Below, piece after piece: positions 7,207 to 15,198 of a DNA stretch of 42,500 bases. Each line of letters starts with the position of its first letter. The stretch's first letter is position 1. The translations under genes were made by a program, and so were the position numbers. Source of the stretch: Lentisphaeraceae bacterium (GTDB taxonomy: Bacteria > Verrucomicrobiota > Kiritimatiellia > RFP12 > DVOR01); contig SFJE01000017.1 of assembly GCA_004555175.1 (NCBI GenBank), positions 1 to 42,500 on the forward strand. The letters are read 5' to 3'. The notes under the pieces were generated by a model. That model was not told where the DNA came from, did no database searches, and worked only from the letters and a program-made list of their open reading frames with translations.

Positions 7207-8124
7207 ATGGCCCCCGTTGCCCCGAAGTCTGCCCCCCGTCGCCCCGCCGCTGCGCCCGCCGCCAAGCCGAAGATTGCCATTGTCACGCGCGATGAGGAGG
7301 GCATCACCCTCCAGGATTTCCTCTCGGCCCGACTGAAGGTGACCAAGCGCGCGGCCAAGGCGATGATTGACGCGCGCGTGGTGTGGGTGAACCGTAAGCT
7401 GGTGTGGATTGCCCGCCACACCTTGCAGCCTGGGGACAAGGTGGCCTTTGTGGTGCAGAAGAGCACGGGGGCCAAGCAGGACAAGAGCGCTGAGGCCCGG
7501 CCGCACATCCGCATCCTCTGGCAGGATGAGTGGTATCTGGCCGTTGATAAGCCCGCCGGCGTGCTCACTCAGGGGCGCAACTCCGCTGAGGAACTCCTCC
7601 GCGAGCAGGAGCACAACCGCGCCATCGCCGCCGTCCACCGCTTGGACCGCGAGACCTCCGGAGTGATGCTTTTTGCCAAGAGCGCCGAGGCCTTAGAGGC
7701 GGCCATCGAGATGTTCAAGACCCACCGGGTGGTCAAGTTCTACGCCGCGCTCGCCGCTGGCGGCATTGAGCGCCAAGCCTCCACCCTCACCGAGACGCTC
7801 GACGGCGAACGCGCGGTCACGCACGTCAAGAAGATGCAGTCCAATGCCGAGGCCTCCTTCCTCTCTTTGCGCATTGAGACCGGCCGCACCCACCAAATCC
7901 GCCGCCACCTCGCCGGCATCCGCCACCCGATTATTGGTGACCGTCAGTACGGCGTCAAGCAGGCCAACGACCCGCGCTTGCTCTCCGTGACCCGGCAGAT
8001 GCTCCACGCCTCGGAACTCGAATTGCCGCACCCGATGGTGCTCGGTCAGCACATCAAGGCCCACGCCCCCCTTCCGGCAGACTTCCGCTCGGCCCTCAAG
8101 CTCTTTGGCCTGGGCAAGCGGTAG
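7207..8124 (+). CDS. RluA-family RNA pseudouridine synthase
   Basis: The product (305 residues) isomerises uridine to pseudouridine in rRNA or tRNA. An Ala/Pro/Lys-rich N-terminus (1-25) is followed by an S4 RNA-binding domain (about 32-85) and the catalytic domain with HRLDRETSG (144-152; nucleophile Asp147), then RTHQIRRHLAGIRHPIIGD. AAGGAG (7196-7201) overlaps the preceding stop and gives proper spacing to ATG 7207; the GTG at 7201 lies inside the SD. The target position (RluC/RluD-like or other) is not resolved. Last gene of the Lrp-aminotransferase cluster. Confidence 0.93.
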   Translation: MAPVAPKSAPRRPAAAPAAKPKIAIVTRDEEGITLQDFLSARLKVTKRAAKAMIDARVVWVNRKLVWIARHTLQPGDKVAFVVQKSTGAKQDKSAEARPHIRILWQDEWYLAVDKPAGVLTQGRNSAEELLREQEHNRAIAAVHRLDRETSGVMLFAKSAEALEAAIEMFKTHRVVKFYAALAAGGIERQASTLTETLDGERAVTHVKKMQSNAEASFLSLRIETGRTHQIRRHLAGIRHPIIGDRQYGVKQANDPRLLSVTRQMLHASELELPHPMVLGQHIKAHAPLPADFRSALKLFGLGKR

Positions 8125-8182
8125 CCCTTCACCGGCGAAGCTCTTGGGGACCGGTGGGGGTGGATGGACAGAGAACCTGGCA

Positions 8183-8217
8183 AGCGGACAGCCGGCAGCC
8201 GACAGCGGACAGCCGCT
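8183..8217. repeat. Heptamer array, left arm (5 units)
   Basis: Five adjacent 7-bp units: AGCGGAC, AGCCGGC, AGCCGAC, AGCGGAC, AGCCGCT. They are the inverse of the units in the array at 8295-8343. An 18-bp stretch (8196-8213) is perfectly complementary to 8294-8311. Confidence 0.75.
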
Positions 8218-8294
8218 AACGCGACGGGCAAACACCGAGACTAATCAATAAACTTTCCACGGCTCAGACGGGCTAGGCACATCGAGCGCCAGCG

Positions 8295-8343
8295 CTGTCC
8301 GCTGTCGGCTGTTCACTGTCCGCTGTTCACTGTCGACTGTCGA
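8295..8343. repeat. Heptamer array, right arm (7 units)
   Basis: Exactly seven 7-bp units of the form CTGTNNN: CTGTCCG, CTGTCGG, CTGTTCA, CTGTCCG, CTGTTCA, CTGTCGA, CTGTCGA. Together with 8183-8217 this fills most of the 235-bp gap between the convergent rluA-like and pdxB genes. The remaining bases (8218-8294) show nothing recognisable. Confidence 0.8.
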
Positions 8344-8345
8344 CT

Positions 8346-8374
8346 CCCTCCGAAGCGGCCTACGCTTCGGAGGG
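8346..8374 (-). promoter_or_regulatory. Stem-loop across the pdxB stop codon
   Basis: CCCTCCGAAGC (8346-8356) and GCTTCGGAGGG (8364-8374) are perfect 11-bp arms with a 7-base loop that contains the stop codon of pdxB (8360-8362). No T run follows on the minus strand, so it may stabilise the mRNA end or end transcription with help rather than act as an intrinsic terminator. Confidence 0.5.
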
Positions 8375-9553
8375 CGGGACCACCACGTTAAAGCCTAGGA
8401 CTTCGAGCTTTCGGACGAGGGAGGCGGACGGATGGGAGAGGATGAGGGTGGTGGCGTTGAAGAGGCGGCGGAGGGGGTAATTCTTGCGCTGGAAGTCGAA
8501 GGCTTCACGGCGACCGGCGGAAGTGTCGGAATAGGCCGCGCGGAAGCGGGCGCTATCGGCCTCAATGTCGCAGGTGGCCTTGACGGCCTCGCGAAGGATG
8601 GCCTGGTCGGAGAACTCCTCGCAGTTCAAGCGAAGGGAGGAGACGGGTGCATCGGGATAAACGGGCAGCCGGCCGACCGGCCTTTCCAGAAACTCGCATG
8701 CGGCCTTATAGACGGCCCAGGTGCCATTGGCTTTCCCCTCAAAGGCATGGCCGGCAATGTGGGGCGTGGTGAGGGAGGCCAGCATGGCCAAACCAGGCTG
8801 GTAATCTGGTTCGCCCTCCCAGCAATCAATGGCTGCCTCAGAGAGTTGGCCGGTGGTGAGCATCGCGGTCAGCAGGGCGTTATCGCAGATGGGGCCGCGG
8901 GCAAAGTTGAGCAAGAGCGCGCCGGGCTTGACCTGACGCACCACGGGGCCGGAGAAGAGGCCACAGGTCTTGTAGGGGCCTTCATAGGTAAGCGGGGTGT
9001 GAAAGGTGATGACATCGGCCTGGCGCAGAAGCTCCTCGTAGGAGACGAAGTCGCGCGCCTGCCAATCACCGGCGTCCTTGCGCGGCGGGTCGCAGCAGAG
9101 CGTTTGCATCCCCAGGGCCTCCTCGGCAAAGCGCTTAACGATGGTGCCGACGTGGCCCACGCCAACGATTCCCAGCGTGCGCTTTTCCCAGGAGATCTGC
9201 TGGCGCTCGGCAAAGGTCAGCAGGGCGGCGACCACATAGTCGGCCACGCTCTCGGCATTGCATCCAGGGGCGGTGGCAACGGTGATGCCCAAGCGCGAGA
9301 GGGCCTCGAAGTCCAGGTGGTCGGTGCCGGCCACACCGCTCCCCACGAAACGAACAGGGGTGCCTTCCAGGAGCGCACCATCAATCCGGCAGGTGGAGCG
9401 GACGAAGAGGAGGTCGCAGTTGGCCAGGTCTTCGCGCCGAATGTTGCGCCCATCGATGGCGCGGGCACGACCCAGGCGGCGAAAGAGTTTGTCGCCCAAC
9501 AGGAGGTTGCGATCGTAGAGAATGCGCAGTTTTTGGGAAGCAGTTTCAGCCAT
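8360..9553 (-). CDS. pdxB: Erythronate-4-phosphate dehydrogenase
   Basis: The 397-residue NAD-dependent 2-hydroxyacid dehydrogenase oxidises 4-phosphoerythronate in the DXP-dependent route to vitamin B6. The signature RFVGSGVAGTDHLD (68-81), the Rossmann GVGHVG (131-136) and the catalytic triad Arg219, Glu248 and His265 (spacing identical to that of E. coli PdxB, 29 and 46 residues) are all present. The C-terminal PdxB-specific dimerisation region (about 290-397) supports PdxB over a generic D-isomer dehydrogenase. A long plus-strand reading frame here is a shadow. Downstream of hslO by 24 bases. No other B6 gene is in the window. Confidence 0.9.
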   Translation of the reverse strand: MAETASQKLRILYDRNLLLGDKLFRRLGRARAIDGRNIRREDLANCDLLFVRSTCRIDGALLEGTPVRFVGSGVAGTDHLDFEALSRLGITVATAPGCNAESVADYVVAALLTFAERQQISWEKRTLGIVGVGHVGTIVKRFAEEALGMQTLCCDPPRKDAGDWQARDFVSYEELLRQADVITFHTPLTYEGPYKTCGLFSGPVVRQVKPGALLLNFARGPICDNALLTAMLTTGQLSEAAIDCWEGEPDYQPGLAMLASLTTPHIAGHAFEGKANGTWAVYKAACEFLERPVGRLPVYPDAPVSSLRLNCEEFSDQAILREAVKATCDIEADSARFRAAYSDTSAGRREAFDFQRKNYPLRRLFNATTLILSHPSASLVRKLEVLGFNVVVPPSEA

Positions 9554-9577
9554 AGTCAGAGCCTCTGGGCGGTGCGA

Positions 9578-10468
9578 TCAACCAAGCGCCGCAACTTGTT
9601 CGGGGGTAATCGAGTAACACTTGCCACACATGTGGCAGTAGATGTCGGTCGGCTTGCCGGCGGCCACCATCGCAGCGCGCTCCTGCGCCGGTAGCGTGCG
9701 CAACATCGCCAGGACCCGCTCGGCCGAACACCGGCAGCGGAAGCAGACCGTGTGAGTTTCGGGTTCGCCTGCGGGGGTCAGCTCCAGGCGCTTGACCAGC
9801 TCGGGGAGGGTGATGCCCGTGTAAAGCCAATCCTGCATCAAGCGAAAATCGAAGCACTTGGCTAGGCGGTCATAGGCCTCGTCGGTCGCTTCGGGCGCGA
9901 AGTCGCACATGACAGCGTGGGCACCGGCCACATACCCTTGGTCGCTCGAGGCCTCCACCTGGCAAAGGGTTCGCCGCTGTAAGGAGGTGTTGAAGTATTC
10001 CTCAACGAGGTCGGTGATGGTTAGATGATCGGGGTAATTGAGGTCGAATTGCGCCACGGAATCCTGCTGACCGGGAGCCGAGCGCAAGATGGCGCAGATG
10101 GCCTTGTGGCCGAGGGCGCGGTCGAAGATTACCTCGCTGGATTCTGGCGAATCATCCAGTTGGGGCAGGACCTTCTGGCGTGTGTAGCCGCGGATTTCGT
10201 AGCCATAGGCGCACTCAAGCATCGCCCCGCCGAGCTGCCCCTCGGGCAAGTTCACGCGCAGGGAGATCCGCTGCCCGGGCGCGTCAAGCAAGGTGCCAAG
10301 CAGGGTCATCGCGCCAACCAGTTCGGCCTGAACGATGCCGGCGATGGGCCCGCACAGGTGCCCGCGTTCCAATGCACGGGCAGTATCGGTGACATTCGCG
10401 AGCGTCAGGCGGACCCCCACTTCGGGGTCGTAGACCGACGTAATCGAGTCGAGAGAGTTCAGAATCAT
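9578..10468 (-). CDS. hslO: Redox-regulated chaperone Hsp33
   Basis: The 296-residue protein is a cytoplasmic holdase activated by oxidative unfolding. The N-terminal domain (about 1-180) has the family pattern including YDPEVGVRL and RGHLCGPIAG; the C-terminal zinc switch has CRC and CHMC (the expected CxC and CxxC), with an extra Cys before and after. Length matches E. coli Hsp33 (292). The start at 10468 is the first Met before conserved sequence; an upstream in-frame extension of 42 residues reads through repeat DNA and is unlikely. There is no SD: the minus strand before the ATG is pyrimidine-rich because the heptamer array abuts it. Confidence 0.93.
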   Translation of the reverse strand: MILNSLDSITSVYDPEVGVRLTLANVTDTARALERGHLCGPIAGIVQAELVGAMTLLGTLLDAPGQRISLRVNLPEGQLGGAMLECAYGYEIRGYTRQKVLPQLDDSPESSEVIFDRALGHKAICAILRSAPGQQDSVAQFDLNYPDHLTITDLVEEYFNTSLQRRTLCQVEASSDQGYVAGAHAVMCDFAPEATDEAYDRLAKCFDFRLMQDWLYTGITLPELVKRLELTPAGEPETHTVCFRCRCSAERVLAMLRTLPAQERAAMVAAGKPTDIYCHMCGKCYSITPEQVAALG

Positions 10469-10476
10469 AGGAGAAA

Positions 10477-10532
10477 GGATGGAGGAGGGAGGGCGGATAA
10501 CGGATGAGAGCGGGCGGAGGGCGGAGGACCGA
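10477..10532. repeat. Heptamer array before hslO (8 units)
   Basis: Eight 7-bp steps, most ending in CGGA or similar: GGATGGA, GGAGGGA, GGGCGGA, TAACGGA, TGAGAGC, GGGCGGA, GGGCGGA, GGACCGA. A pyrimidine-rich stretch of the opposite sense follows (10549-10570); GATGAGAG (10503-10510) is complementary to CTCTCATC (10551-10558). The array fills the 101-bp gap between hslO and the upstream glycosyltransferase gene. Confidence 0.65.
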
Positions 10533-10569
10533 GGCGCGCTGGCATCGATCCTCTCATCTCCGTCTTCTC

Positions 10570-11607
10570 TTATCGATAGACCTCTTCGGCCCACTCGTAG
10601 GGCTCGGAGTAGGGCTGCTCAAAGAGCGTCTCGAGCATAAAGCGCAGGATACGCTCGCCGCTGAAGAGCGCGTGATAGCGCTTGCGCCCGGCGGCAGCGA
10701 GGGCACGGCGGCGCGCATCATCCTGCTGCACGGCTAGCAACTGCTCAACCAAATCGGGCACATCATGGAAGAAGAGCGCCTCCTCAGGCGAGAAGAAGCG
10801 CTGCATCTGGTCGCCATCATAGAGCGCAGTGCAGATGCCCGAGCCCATCAGGTGCGCGATGCGGTCCGAAGAGTACCACTTCATCCCGAAGTAGCGGTTG
10901 ATGTTCAGGCTCATCTTGGCACTGGCGAGCAGGTCATCGTAGTCGGCTCCGCCCATCACCGGCGCGCGGCCATACATTCCCACAATGTCAAAGCGCAGCG
11001 GCTTGCCCTCGAGCGCCTCCTTCAGGCGGCGGATGAAGTCCAGCCGCGGATCGCCCTTGCGCGGCTGACCAGCATAAAAGAGGTCGCAGGCGAAGTCCTC
11101 GGCCGGACGAAGGCTGTTATCGAGCGTCTCGAGGGCGGTATCGGCCGGGTTGGGCATATAGGCCACCACATTGCGCCCGGTAACGAAGGGCTTTAGGTAT
11201 TCAGCCCCTGCGGTGGTGGCGAAGAGCGCGTCGCAACTCTCCATCCGCGCGCGCATCTGCTCCTGCGGGTGCGCATCGCACATCGGGTCCACATTAAAGT
11301 GCGCCATCCGCACCCCCGGCACGGCGCGGCGAATCGCCTCAAGCGTCTCGTTCTCCACGTAGTCGCAGTGGCCGATGAGGATGGCTTCGGGGCGGAAGTT
11401 CTTGGCACACTCAAGCAATGTCTGGTTCATCTTCCGCTTGCCAAAGGGCTGAATGCCCAGGCAGAAGAAGCGCGCCATATCGCGGTCGGAATACTCACAC
11501 AACCGGTGATTTCCGCGCACCGCACCACACGCAAGCGCCCGCCCCGGCCCCATCCGCAGCCTCCCGTAGCGCCGTATCAACAAGTTGTCCAGCAGTAGAA
11601 TACGCAT
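10570..11607 (-). CDS. Glycosyltransferase (GT-B, CgeB-like)
   Basis: The 345-residue protein starts MRILLLDNLLIRRYG and ends in a domain typical of 'glycosyl transferases group 1' of the CgeB/spore-maturation type: NINRYFGMKWYSSDRIAHLMGSGICTALYDGDQMQRFFSPEEALFFHDVPDLVEQL, i.e. the acceptor-side loop, the conserved R-x-x-x-x-M-G-S-G and the Glu/Asp-rich nucleotide-sugar region. No membrane segment or signal peptide. It lies 18 bases downstream of the M23 peptidase gene, which suggests an envelope or surface-glycan role. Donor and acceptor are unknown. Confidence 0.75.
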   Translation of the reverse strand: MRILLLDNLLIRRYGRLRMGPGRALACGAVRGNHRLCEYSDRDMARFFCLGIQPFGKRKMNQTLLECAKNFRPEAILIGHCDYVENETLEAIRRAVPGVRMAHFNVDPMCDAHPQEQMRARMESCDALFATTAGAEYLKPFVTGRNVVAYMPNPADTALETLDNSLRPAEDFACDLFYAGQPRKGDPRLDFIRRLKEALEGKPLRFDIVGMYGRAPVMGGADYDDLLASAKMSLNINRYFGMKWYSSDRIAHLMGSGICTALYDGDQMQRFFSPEEALFFHDVPDLVEQLLAVQQDDARRRALAAAGRKRYHALFSGERILRFMLETLFEQPYSEPYEWAEEVYR

Positions 11608-11625
11608 CTCTTCCGTTCCTTGCTC

Positions 11626-12639
11626 TTAGCCAACTTCACCCGCCGCTTTCGCGCCCTTTGGCACCCAACGCGGCGAAACCAACAAATTATCCAACAACAC
11701 CTGTGCGCGCTTCGGCTCCGACCAATCCCGCCCCGTCGCCCGCACCGTCGCGCTCCCCCAATCCAGCTTATACAGCTTCGCCGGGTCCAGTGAAAACGCC
11801 CGCACCGGGATCCCCTCACGCGAAAAGCCCACATAGGTCTTCCAACGCGCGTGCTCGGGCGCGTTCCACAGGCTCGGGTAGCGGCGGAAGAATTCCGGCA
11901 CCTCCGCCATCGGCGGCAACACCGTGGCCCACGCAATCGGCCGGCTCCGAAGATACCCAGCAATGTCAAAGGCCCCCTTCCGCCGCTGCTGGGCAAAGGC
12001 CTCGCACGGATCCACACCATAGAGATTGGCCCCATTCCAGACCCCATGCTGCGGATCAATAAGGTAGTAATAGCGATTCATCATCACCCCGATCTCGAAG
12101 TGCAAATGCGCCCGCGCCAACGGAAAATCCGGCGTATGCCCCATCACCCCCAAAGGTGACCCCGCCGCCAAACGCTGCCCCGCCCGCAACCCCTCGGCAA
12201 AGCTCCGCAAATGCGCATAGAGCGTATAAACCTCCCCAAACCCCGCCACCGCGTGCGTCATCACCACGTAGTTCCCATAGAGCGACTCATTCAGCCGCTG
12301 GTAATTGACATACACCACCAACCCCGCCGCCGCCGCCCGGACCACATCCGTGGGATCCCGATCCCGCCGCCAAGGCTGCACCGGCGCAATATCAATCCCC
12401 TCGTGAAAGCGCGGCGAGCCATCGGCATACTTGCGCGTATTCCCAAACATCCCACTCTCCGGCCGCCCCGTCCCCGTATCCATAAAGACCCCCTGGCGCA
12501 CCGACCCATCCAGCACCAACTGCCCCGTCGGCGGCTGCAACACCAACCCCTGCGCCGATACATCCTCCCCCCGCGCCACGCCGCTCAAAGCCGCCGCGCC
12601 CAACAATGTCAAAACCTGCCGCCGCTGAATCGCACTCAT
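11626..12639 (-). CDS. Exported M23-family metallopeptidase
   Basis: The start at 12639 is chosen because the promoter -10 (12653-12648) lies within the longer frame, so an upstream start would not be transcribed. The 337-residue product begins MSAIQRRQVLTLLGAAALSG, a signal peptide with twin Arg (Tat-like) and probable cleavage near residue 24. The M23/LytM zinc site is complete: H79xxxD83 and H178xH180, in FHEGIDIAP and HLHFEIG. Such enzymes cut peptidoglycan cross-links or carry regulatory LytM domains. After about 190 there is a C-terminal region I do not recognise. First gene of the operon with the glycosyltransferase, hslO and pdxB. Confidence 0.85.
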   Translation of the reverse strand: MSAIQRRQVLTLLGAAALSGVARGEDVSAQGLVLQPPTGQLVLDGSVRQGVFMDTGTGRPESGMFGNTRKYADGSPRFHEGIDIAPVQPWRRDRDPTDVVRAAAAGLVVYVNYQRLNESLYGNYVVMTHAVAGFGEVYTLYAHLRSFAEGLRAGQRLAAGSPLGVMGHTPDFPLARAHLHFEIGVMMNRYYYLIDPQHGVWNGANLYGVDPCEAFAQQRRKGAFDIAGYLRSRPIAWATVLPPMAEVPEFFRRYPSLWNAPEHARWKTYVGFSREGIPVRAFSLDPAKLYKLDWGSATVRATGRDWSEPKRAQVLLDNLLVSPRWVPKGAKAAGEVG

Positions 12640-12647
12640 ACACCCAT

Positions 12648-12658
12648 AGTATACCACA
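12648..12658 (-). promoter_or_regulatory. Extended -10 promoter of the M23 peptidase operon
   Basis: On the minus strand TGTGG-TATACT. Predicted transcription start is near 12641, only about 2 bases before the ATG at 12639, so the mRNA would be effectively leaderless. The same 15-base string, GGAATGTGGTATACT, occurs before glnS. Confidence 0.6.
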
Positions 12659-12660
12659 TT

Positions 12661-12822
12661 CCAACCTATGCGCGCTAGTGCGATCCGCTCGCTCGCGTGA
12701 AGGCCGAGCAAGGCTGGGCCGGATCATCCGGAGATTCCGGGGGCGCCCCGGCCACTGCACATCCCGGCCTCCCTCACCTCGGACTCGGCTTGGGTCCATT
12801 TTGCTCCTAGCCTAGGGCGATT
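12661..12822. other. Non-coding stretch left of the 22-bp repeat
   Basis: This is the left part of a roughly 440-bp gap between divergent operons. It contains GC-rich sequence with short dyads (for example around 12720-12745) but no credible reading frame, RNA gene or promoter that I can see. Confidence 0.4.
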
Positions 12823-12916
12823 AATAAGACCCCGTCTTATTTCAAATAAGGCCCCGTCTTGTTCCAAATAAGACCCCGTCTTGTTTCAAATAAGACCCCG
12901 TCTTGTTTCAATTAAG
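12823..12916. repeat. 22-bp palindromic tandem repeat, four copies
   Basis: Four head-to-tail copies of a 22-bp unit (12823-12844, 12845-12866, 12867-12888, 12889-12910), then a partial fifth (12911-12916). Each unit contains AAGAC-CCC-GTCTT; in copy 1 the arms are 8 bp and perfect (AATAAGAC/GTCTTATT). Copies 3 and 4 are identical; copies 1 and 2 differ at one to three positions. The array is AT-richer than its surroundings and lies about 170 bp upstream of the nfeD promoter. There are no spacers, so it is not a CRISPR array. Confidence 0.9.
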
Positions 12917-13079
12917 TGGTGCTGTTAATAATTTCCCCCGCCTGAGGCTAGGCGCTTCCCCGCCCCGATCGCGGGGCCACAGAAGGCCGAACGAAGCGAG
13001 CGCTCCGTCTTGCCATAGCGCCTTCGCGATCACTTCGGATTTCTCCTCTCACCTCTCACACACGCACGCGTGCGCATTA

Positions 13080-13088
13080 TGTTATACT
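13080..13088 (+). promoter_or_regulatory. Extended -10 promoter of the nfeD-priA operon
   Basis: TGT-TATACT (13080-13088), no clear -35. Predicted start near 13095, 20 bases before the ATG at 13115, leaving room for SD AAAGGAGG (13101-13108). Confidence 0.55.
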
Positions 13089-13114
13089 AGATGGCAGTTG
13101 AAAGGAGGCGCGCG

Positions 13115-13546
13115 ATGGATCTGCTCTTTACATTCTGGTTGGTGTGCGGCTTGGTGCTGGTGCTCTCGGAGTTGGCGGTGCCAGGGTTTGTCATCTTCTT
13201 CTTTGGGATTGGGGCCTTGGTGACGGCGGGGGTGCACTGGGTGGTGCCGGCCTTGCCGTTGGCGGGGCAGTGCTTAGTCTTTGTGGTGGCTTCACTGCTG
13301 ACGCTGTGGCTGCTGCGTAAGCAGTTGATGCCGGGGCGGCGGACGCAGGAGGTGGAGGCCGAGCCCGATACCGAGTTGGTGGGGGCCACGGCGGAGGTGT
13401 GCGAGGCGATTCGCCCGGGGGTGCCCGGGCGGGTGACGTTGCGCGGGGTGACGTGGACGGCGGAGGCGGACGAAGCGCTCGCGCCGGGAGCGACGGTGCG
13501 GGTAATGGCGCGGCAGAATATCACTTTACGGGTGGCGCGGCTGTGA
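13115..13546 (+). CDS. NfeD-like membrane protein
   Basis: The ATG at 13115 has a strong SD; an ATG at 13091 lies before the predicted transcript start. The 143-residue protein has two or three hydrophobic segments (about 1-22, 26-48 and 52-72), including a conserved ELAVPGFVIFFFGIGAL, then a soluble OB-fold-like C-terminal domain (about 90-143, ATAEVCEAIRPGVPGRVTLRGVTWTAEAD) characteristic of NfeD. NfeD proteins pair with SPFH proteins in bacterial membranes, and the next gene is indeed one. They are thought to act in membrane-domain organisation or protein quality control. Confidence 0.88.
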   Translation: MDLLFTFWLVCGLVLVLSELAVPGFVIFFFGIGALVTAGVHWVVPALPLAGQCLVFVVASLLTLWLLRKQLMPGRRTQEVEAEPDTELVGATAEVCEAIRPGVPGRVTLRGVTWTAEADEALAPGATVRVMARQNITLRVARL

Positions 13547-13582
13547 GCCAAGGACCCATAACTCAAAAGAAAGGAACTGGTT

Positions 13583-14506
13583 ATGCCTGGATTAATCGTA
13601 GTTGGTGTCTTGATTGTTGTGGTGCTCGCGGTGCTCTTCAAGACGGCGATTGTGGTGCCGCAGCGTTCGGCCTATATCGTCGAGCGGCTGGGCAAGTATG
13701 CTTCAACGCTCGAAGCGGGCTTCCACATCCTGGTGCCCTTCATCGACCGCGTGGCCTACAAGCGCACGCTCAAGGAGACCCCCATCGACGTGCCGCCGCA
13801 GAAGTGCATCACGCGCGACAATATCACCGTGGATGTCGATGGCATTCTCTACTTGCAGGTGATGGACCCGGTCAAGGCCTCCTACGGCATTGATAACTAC
13901 CTCTGGGCCTCCACCCAGCTGGCCCAAACGACGATGCGCTCGGAGATCGGCAAGCTCGACCTCGATGCCATCTTCGAAGTGCGCGACTCCATCAACTCGG
14001 CCATCTGCGGCGCGGTCGACAAGGCCTCCGACCCCTGGGGCGTGAAGGTGACGCGCTACGAGATTAAGTCCATCACCCCCCCGCGGACCATCCAGGACGC
14101 GATGGAGAAGCAAATGCGCGCCGAGCGCGAGAAGCGCGCAATGATTGCCGAATCCGAGGGTGAGCGTCAGGCGAAGATCAACCGCGCTGAGGGTGACAAG
14201 CAGGAGGCCATCGCCCGCTCCGAGGGTGAGAAGACCCGCCGCATCAACGAGGCCGAGGGCCGCGCCCAAGAGATCCAGCTGGTGGCCGAGGCGACCGCGC
14301 GCGGCATTGCCTCGATCGCCCAGTCCATCAGCACCAACGAAGGCGGCACCGAGGCGGTGAACCTGCGCCTGGCCGAGCAGTATCTCACCGAGTTCGGCAA
14401 GTTGGCCAAGGAGGGCACCTCGATGATCCTCCCGAGCAACCTCACCGACGTGGCCTCCGTGCTGAAGGTGGCCACCAGCGTGGTCCAGAAGGCCGGGCAG
14501 AAGTAA
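13583..14506 (+). CDS. SPFH/band-7 membrane protein (QmcA-like)
   Basis: The 307-residue protein has one N-terminal membrane anchor (about 4-22), an SPFH domain (VVPQRSAYIVERLGKYASTLEAGFHILVPFIDRV onward, to about 190) and a long Glu/Ala/Arg coiled coil (about 165-245, with repeated AEGxxxE). It belongs with stomatin/paraslipin proteins such as QmcA, which form large ring or cage assemblies on membranes with NfeD. AAAGGAA precedes the ATG. Its stop shares one base with the start of rnc (TAATG). Confidence 0.92.
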   Translation: MPGLIVVGVLIVVVLAVLFKTAIVVPQRSAYIVERLGKYASTLEAGFHILVPFIDRVAYKRTLKETPIDVPPQKCITRDNITVDVDGILYLQVMDPVKASYGIDNYLWASTQLAQTTMRSEIGKLDLDAIFEVRDSINSAICGAVDKASDPWGVKVTRYEIKSITPPRTIQDAMEKQMRAEREKRAMIAESEGERQAKINRAEGDKQEAIARSEGEKTRRINEAEGRAQEIQLVAEATARGIASIAQSISTNEGGTEAVNLRLAEQYLTEFGKLAKEGTSMILPSNLTDVASVLKVATSVVQKAGQK

Positions 14507-15198
14507 TGCCCGGCGCGGCGACAGCAGCCGGCGCATTGGCGGAGGTCTATGCCTTCGCCAACCCTGCCTTGTTGGCCGAGGCGCTCGCCATCCCCCACCC
14601 CAACCGCTTGGGTGCCGATAATCAGCGGCTGGAGTTCCTCGGTGATGCCGTGCTACAAATCCTCGCCTCCGAACAGCTCTATGCGCATTACCCCGCGTGC
14701 GACGAAGGTCGGCTGACGGCAATGCGCATTCAGTTGGTCTGCGGGCGGGCGCTCGCCGCGCGGGCGGAGGCCTTGCCGGGCTTCTTGGAGGCATTGGCCG
14801 AGGCGAACCTGGGGCACAGTTGGCCGCAGAAGGCGGTAGCCGACGCGCTGGAGGCCTATTTTGGCGCGGTGTGGTGCGATGGCGGGCTGACGGCCGCGCG
14901 CACGCTCTTTGCCCAACTCTATGGCGAAGAGGCGCTGGAGAGTGTCTCGGAGGCCACCGACACCACCGCCAACCCCAAAGGCGAGCTCATCGCCTACGCC
15001 CAGGGCCGCCACCTGCCCCTGCCGCGTTTCGCCCTGATTGGGCGCGAAGGGCCCGGCCACGCGCCCACCTTCCATTGTAAGGTCCGCTTCTGCGAGCGCG
15101 TCACCGAGGGGCACGGACCTTCCCGAAAGGCCGCAGAAGCCCAAGCCGCCCAGGCGATGCTCGAAGCCCTCCTCCCTCAAGCGAAGAAGACAGTATGA
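14506..15198 (+). CDS. rnc: Ribonuclease III
   Basis: The 230-residue endonuclease cuts double-stranded RNA in rRNA precursors and some mRNAs. The RNase III signature NQRLEFLGDAVL carries acidic Glu43 and Asp47; the second metal-binding pair is Asp113 and Glu116 in VADALEAYFGA, so the active site is complete. A double-stranded-RNA-binding domain occupies about 157-226 (NPKGELIAYAQ ... GPSRKAAEAQAAQAMLEAL). The start overlaps the previous stop by one base, and the stop overlaps the next ATG by four. Confidence 0.95.
   Translation: MPGAATAAGALAEVYAFANPALLAEALAIPHPNRLGADNQRLEFLGDAVLQILASEQLYAHYPACDEGRLTAMRIQLVCGRALAARAEALPGFLEALAEANLGHSWPQKAVADALEAYFGAVWCDGGLTAARTLFAQLYGEEALESVSEATDTTANPKGELIAYAQGRHLPLPRFALIGREGPGHAPTFHCKVRFCERVTEGHGPSRKAAEAQAAQAMLEALLPQAKKTV

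Noticed and set aside
5962..7638. A 558-codon minus-strand frame
   Set aside because: It is antisense to the aminotransferase and pseudouridine synthase genes.
8125..8160. Terminator after the RluA-type gene
   Set aside because: A CACCGG/CCGGTG stem (8130-8135 with 8151-8156) exists, but no T run follows and the loop is long.
8432..9694. A 420-codon plus-strand frame
   Set aside because: It is antisense to pdxB, whose catalytic residues are all in place.
10469..10594. N-terminal extension of Hsp33
   Set aside because: It translates the heptamer array; the family N-terminus starts at 10468.
12823..12910. Possible CRISPR array
   Set aside because: The 22-bp units are directly adjacent with no spacers, and no cas genes are near.
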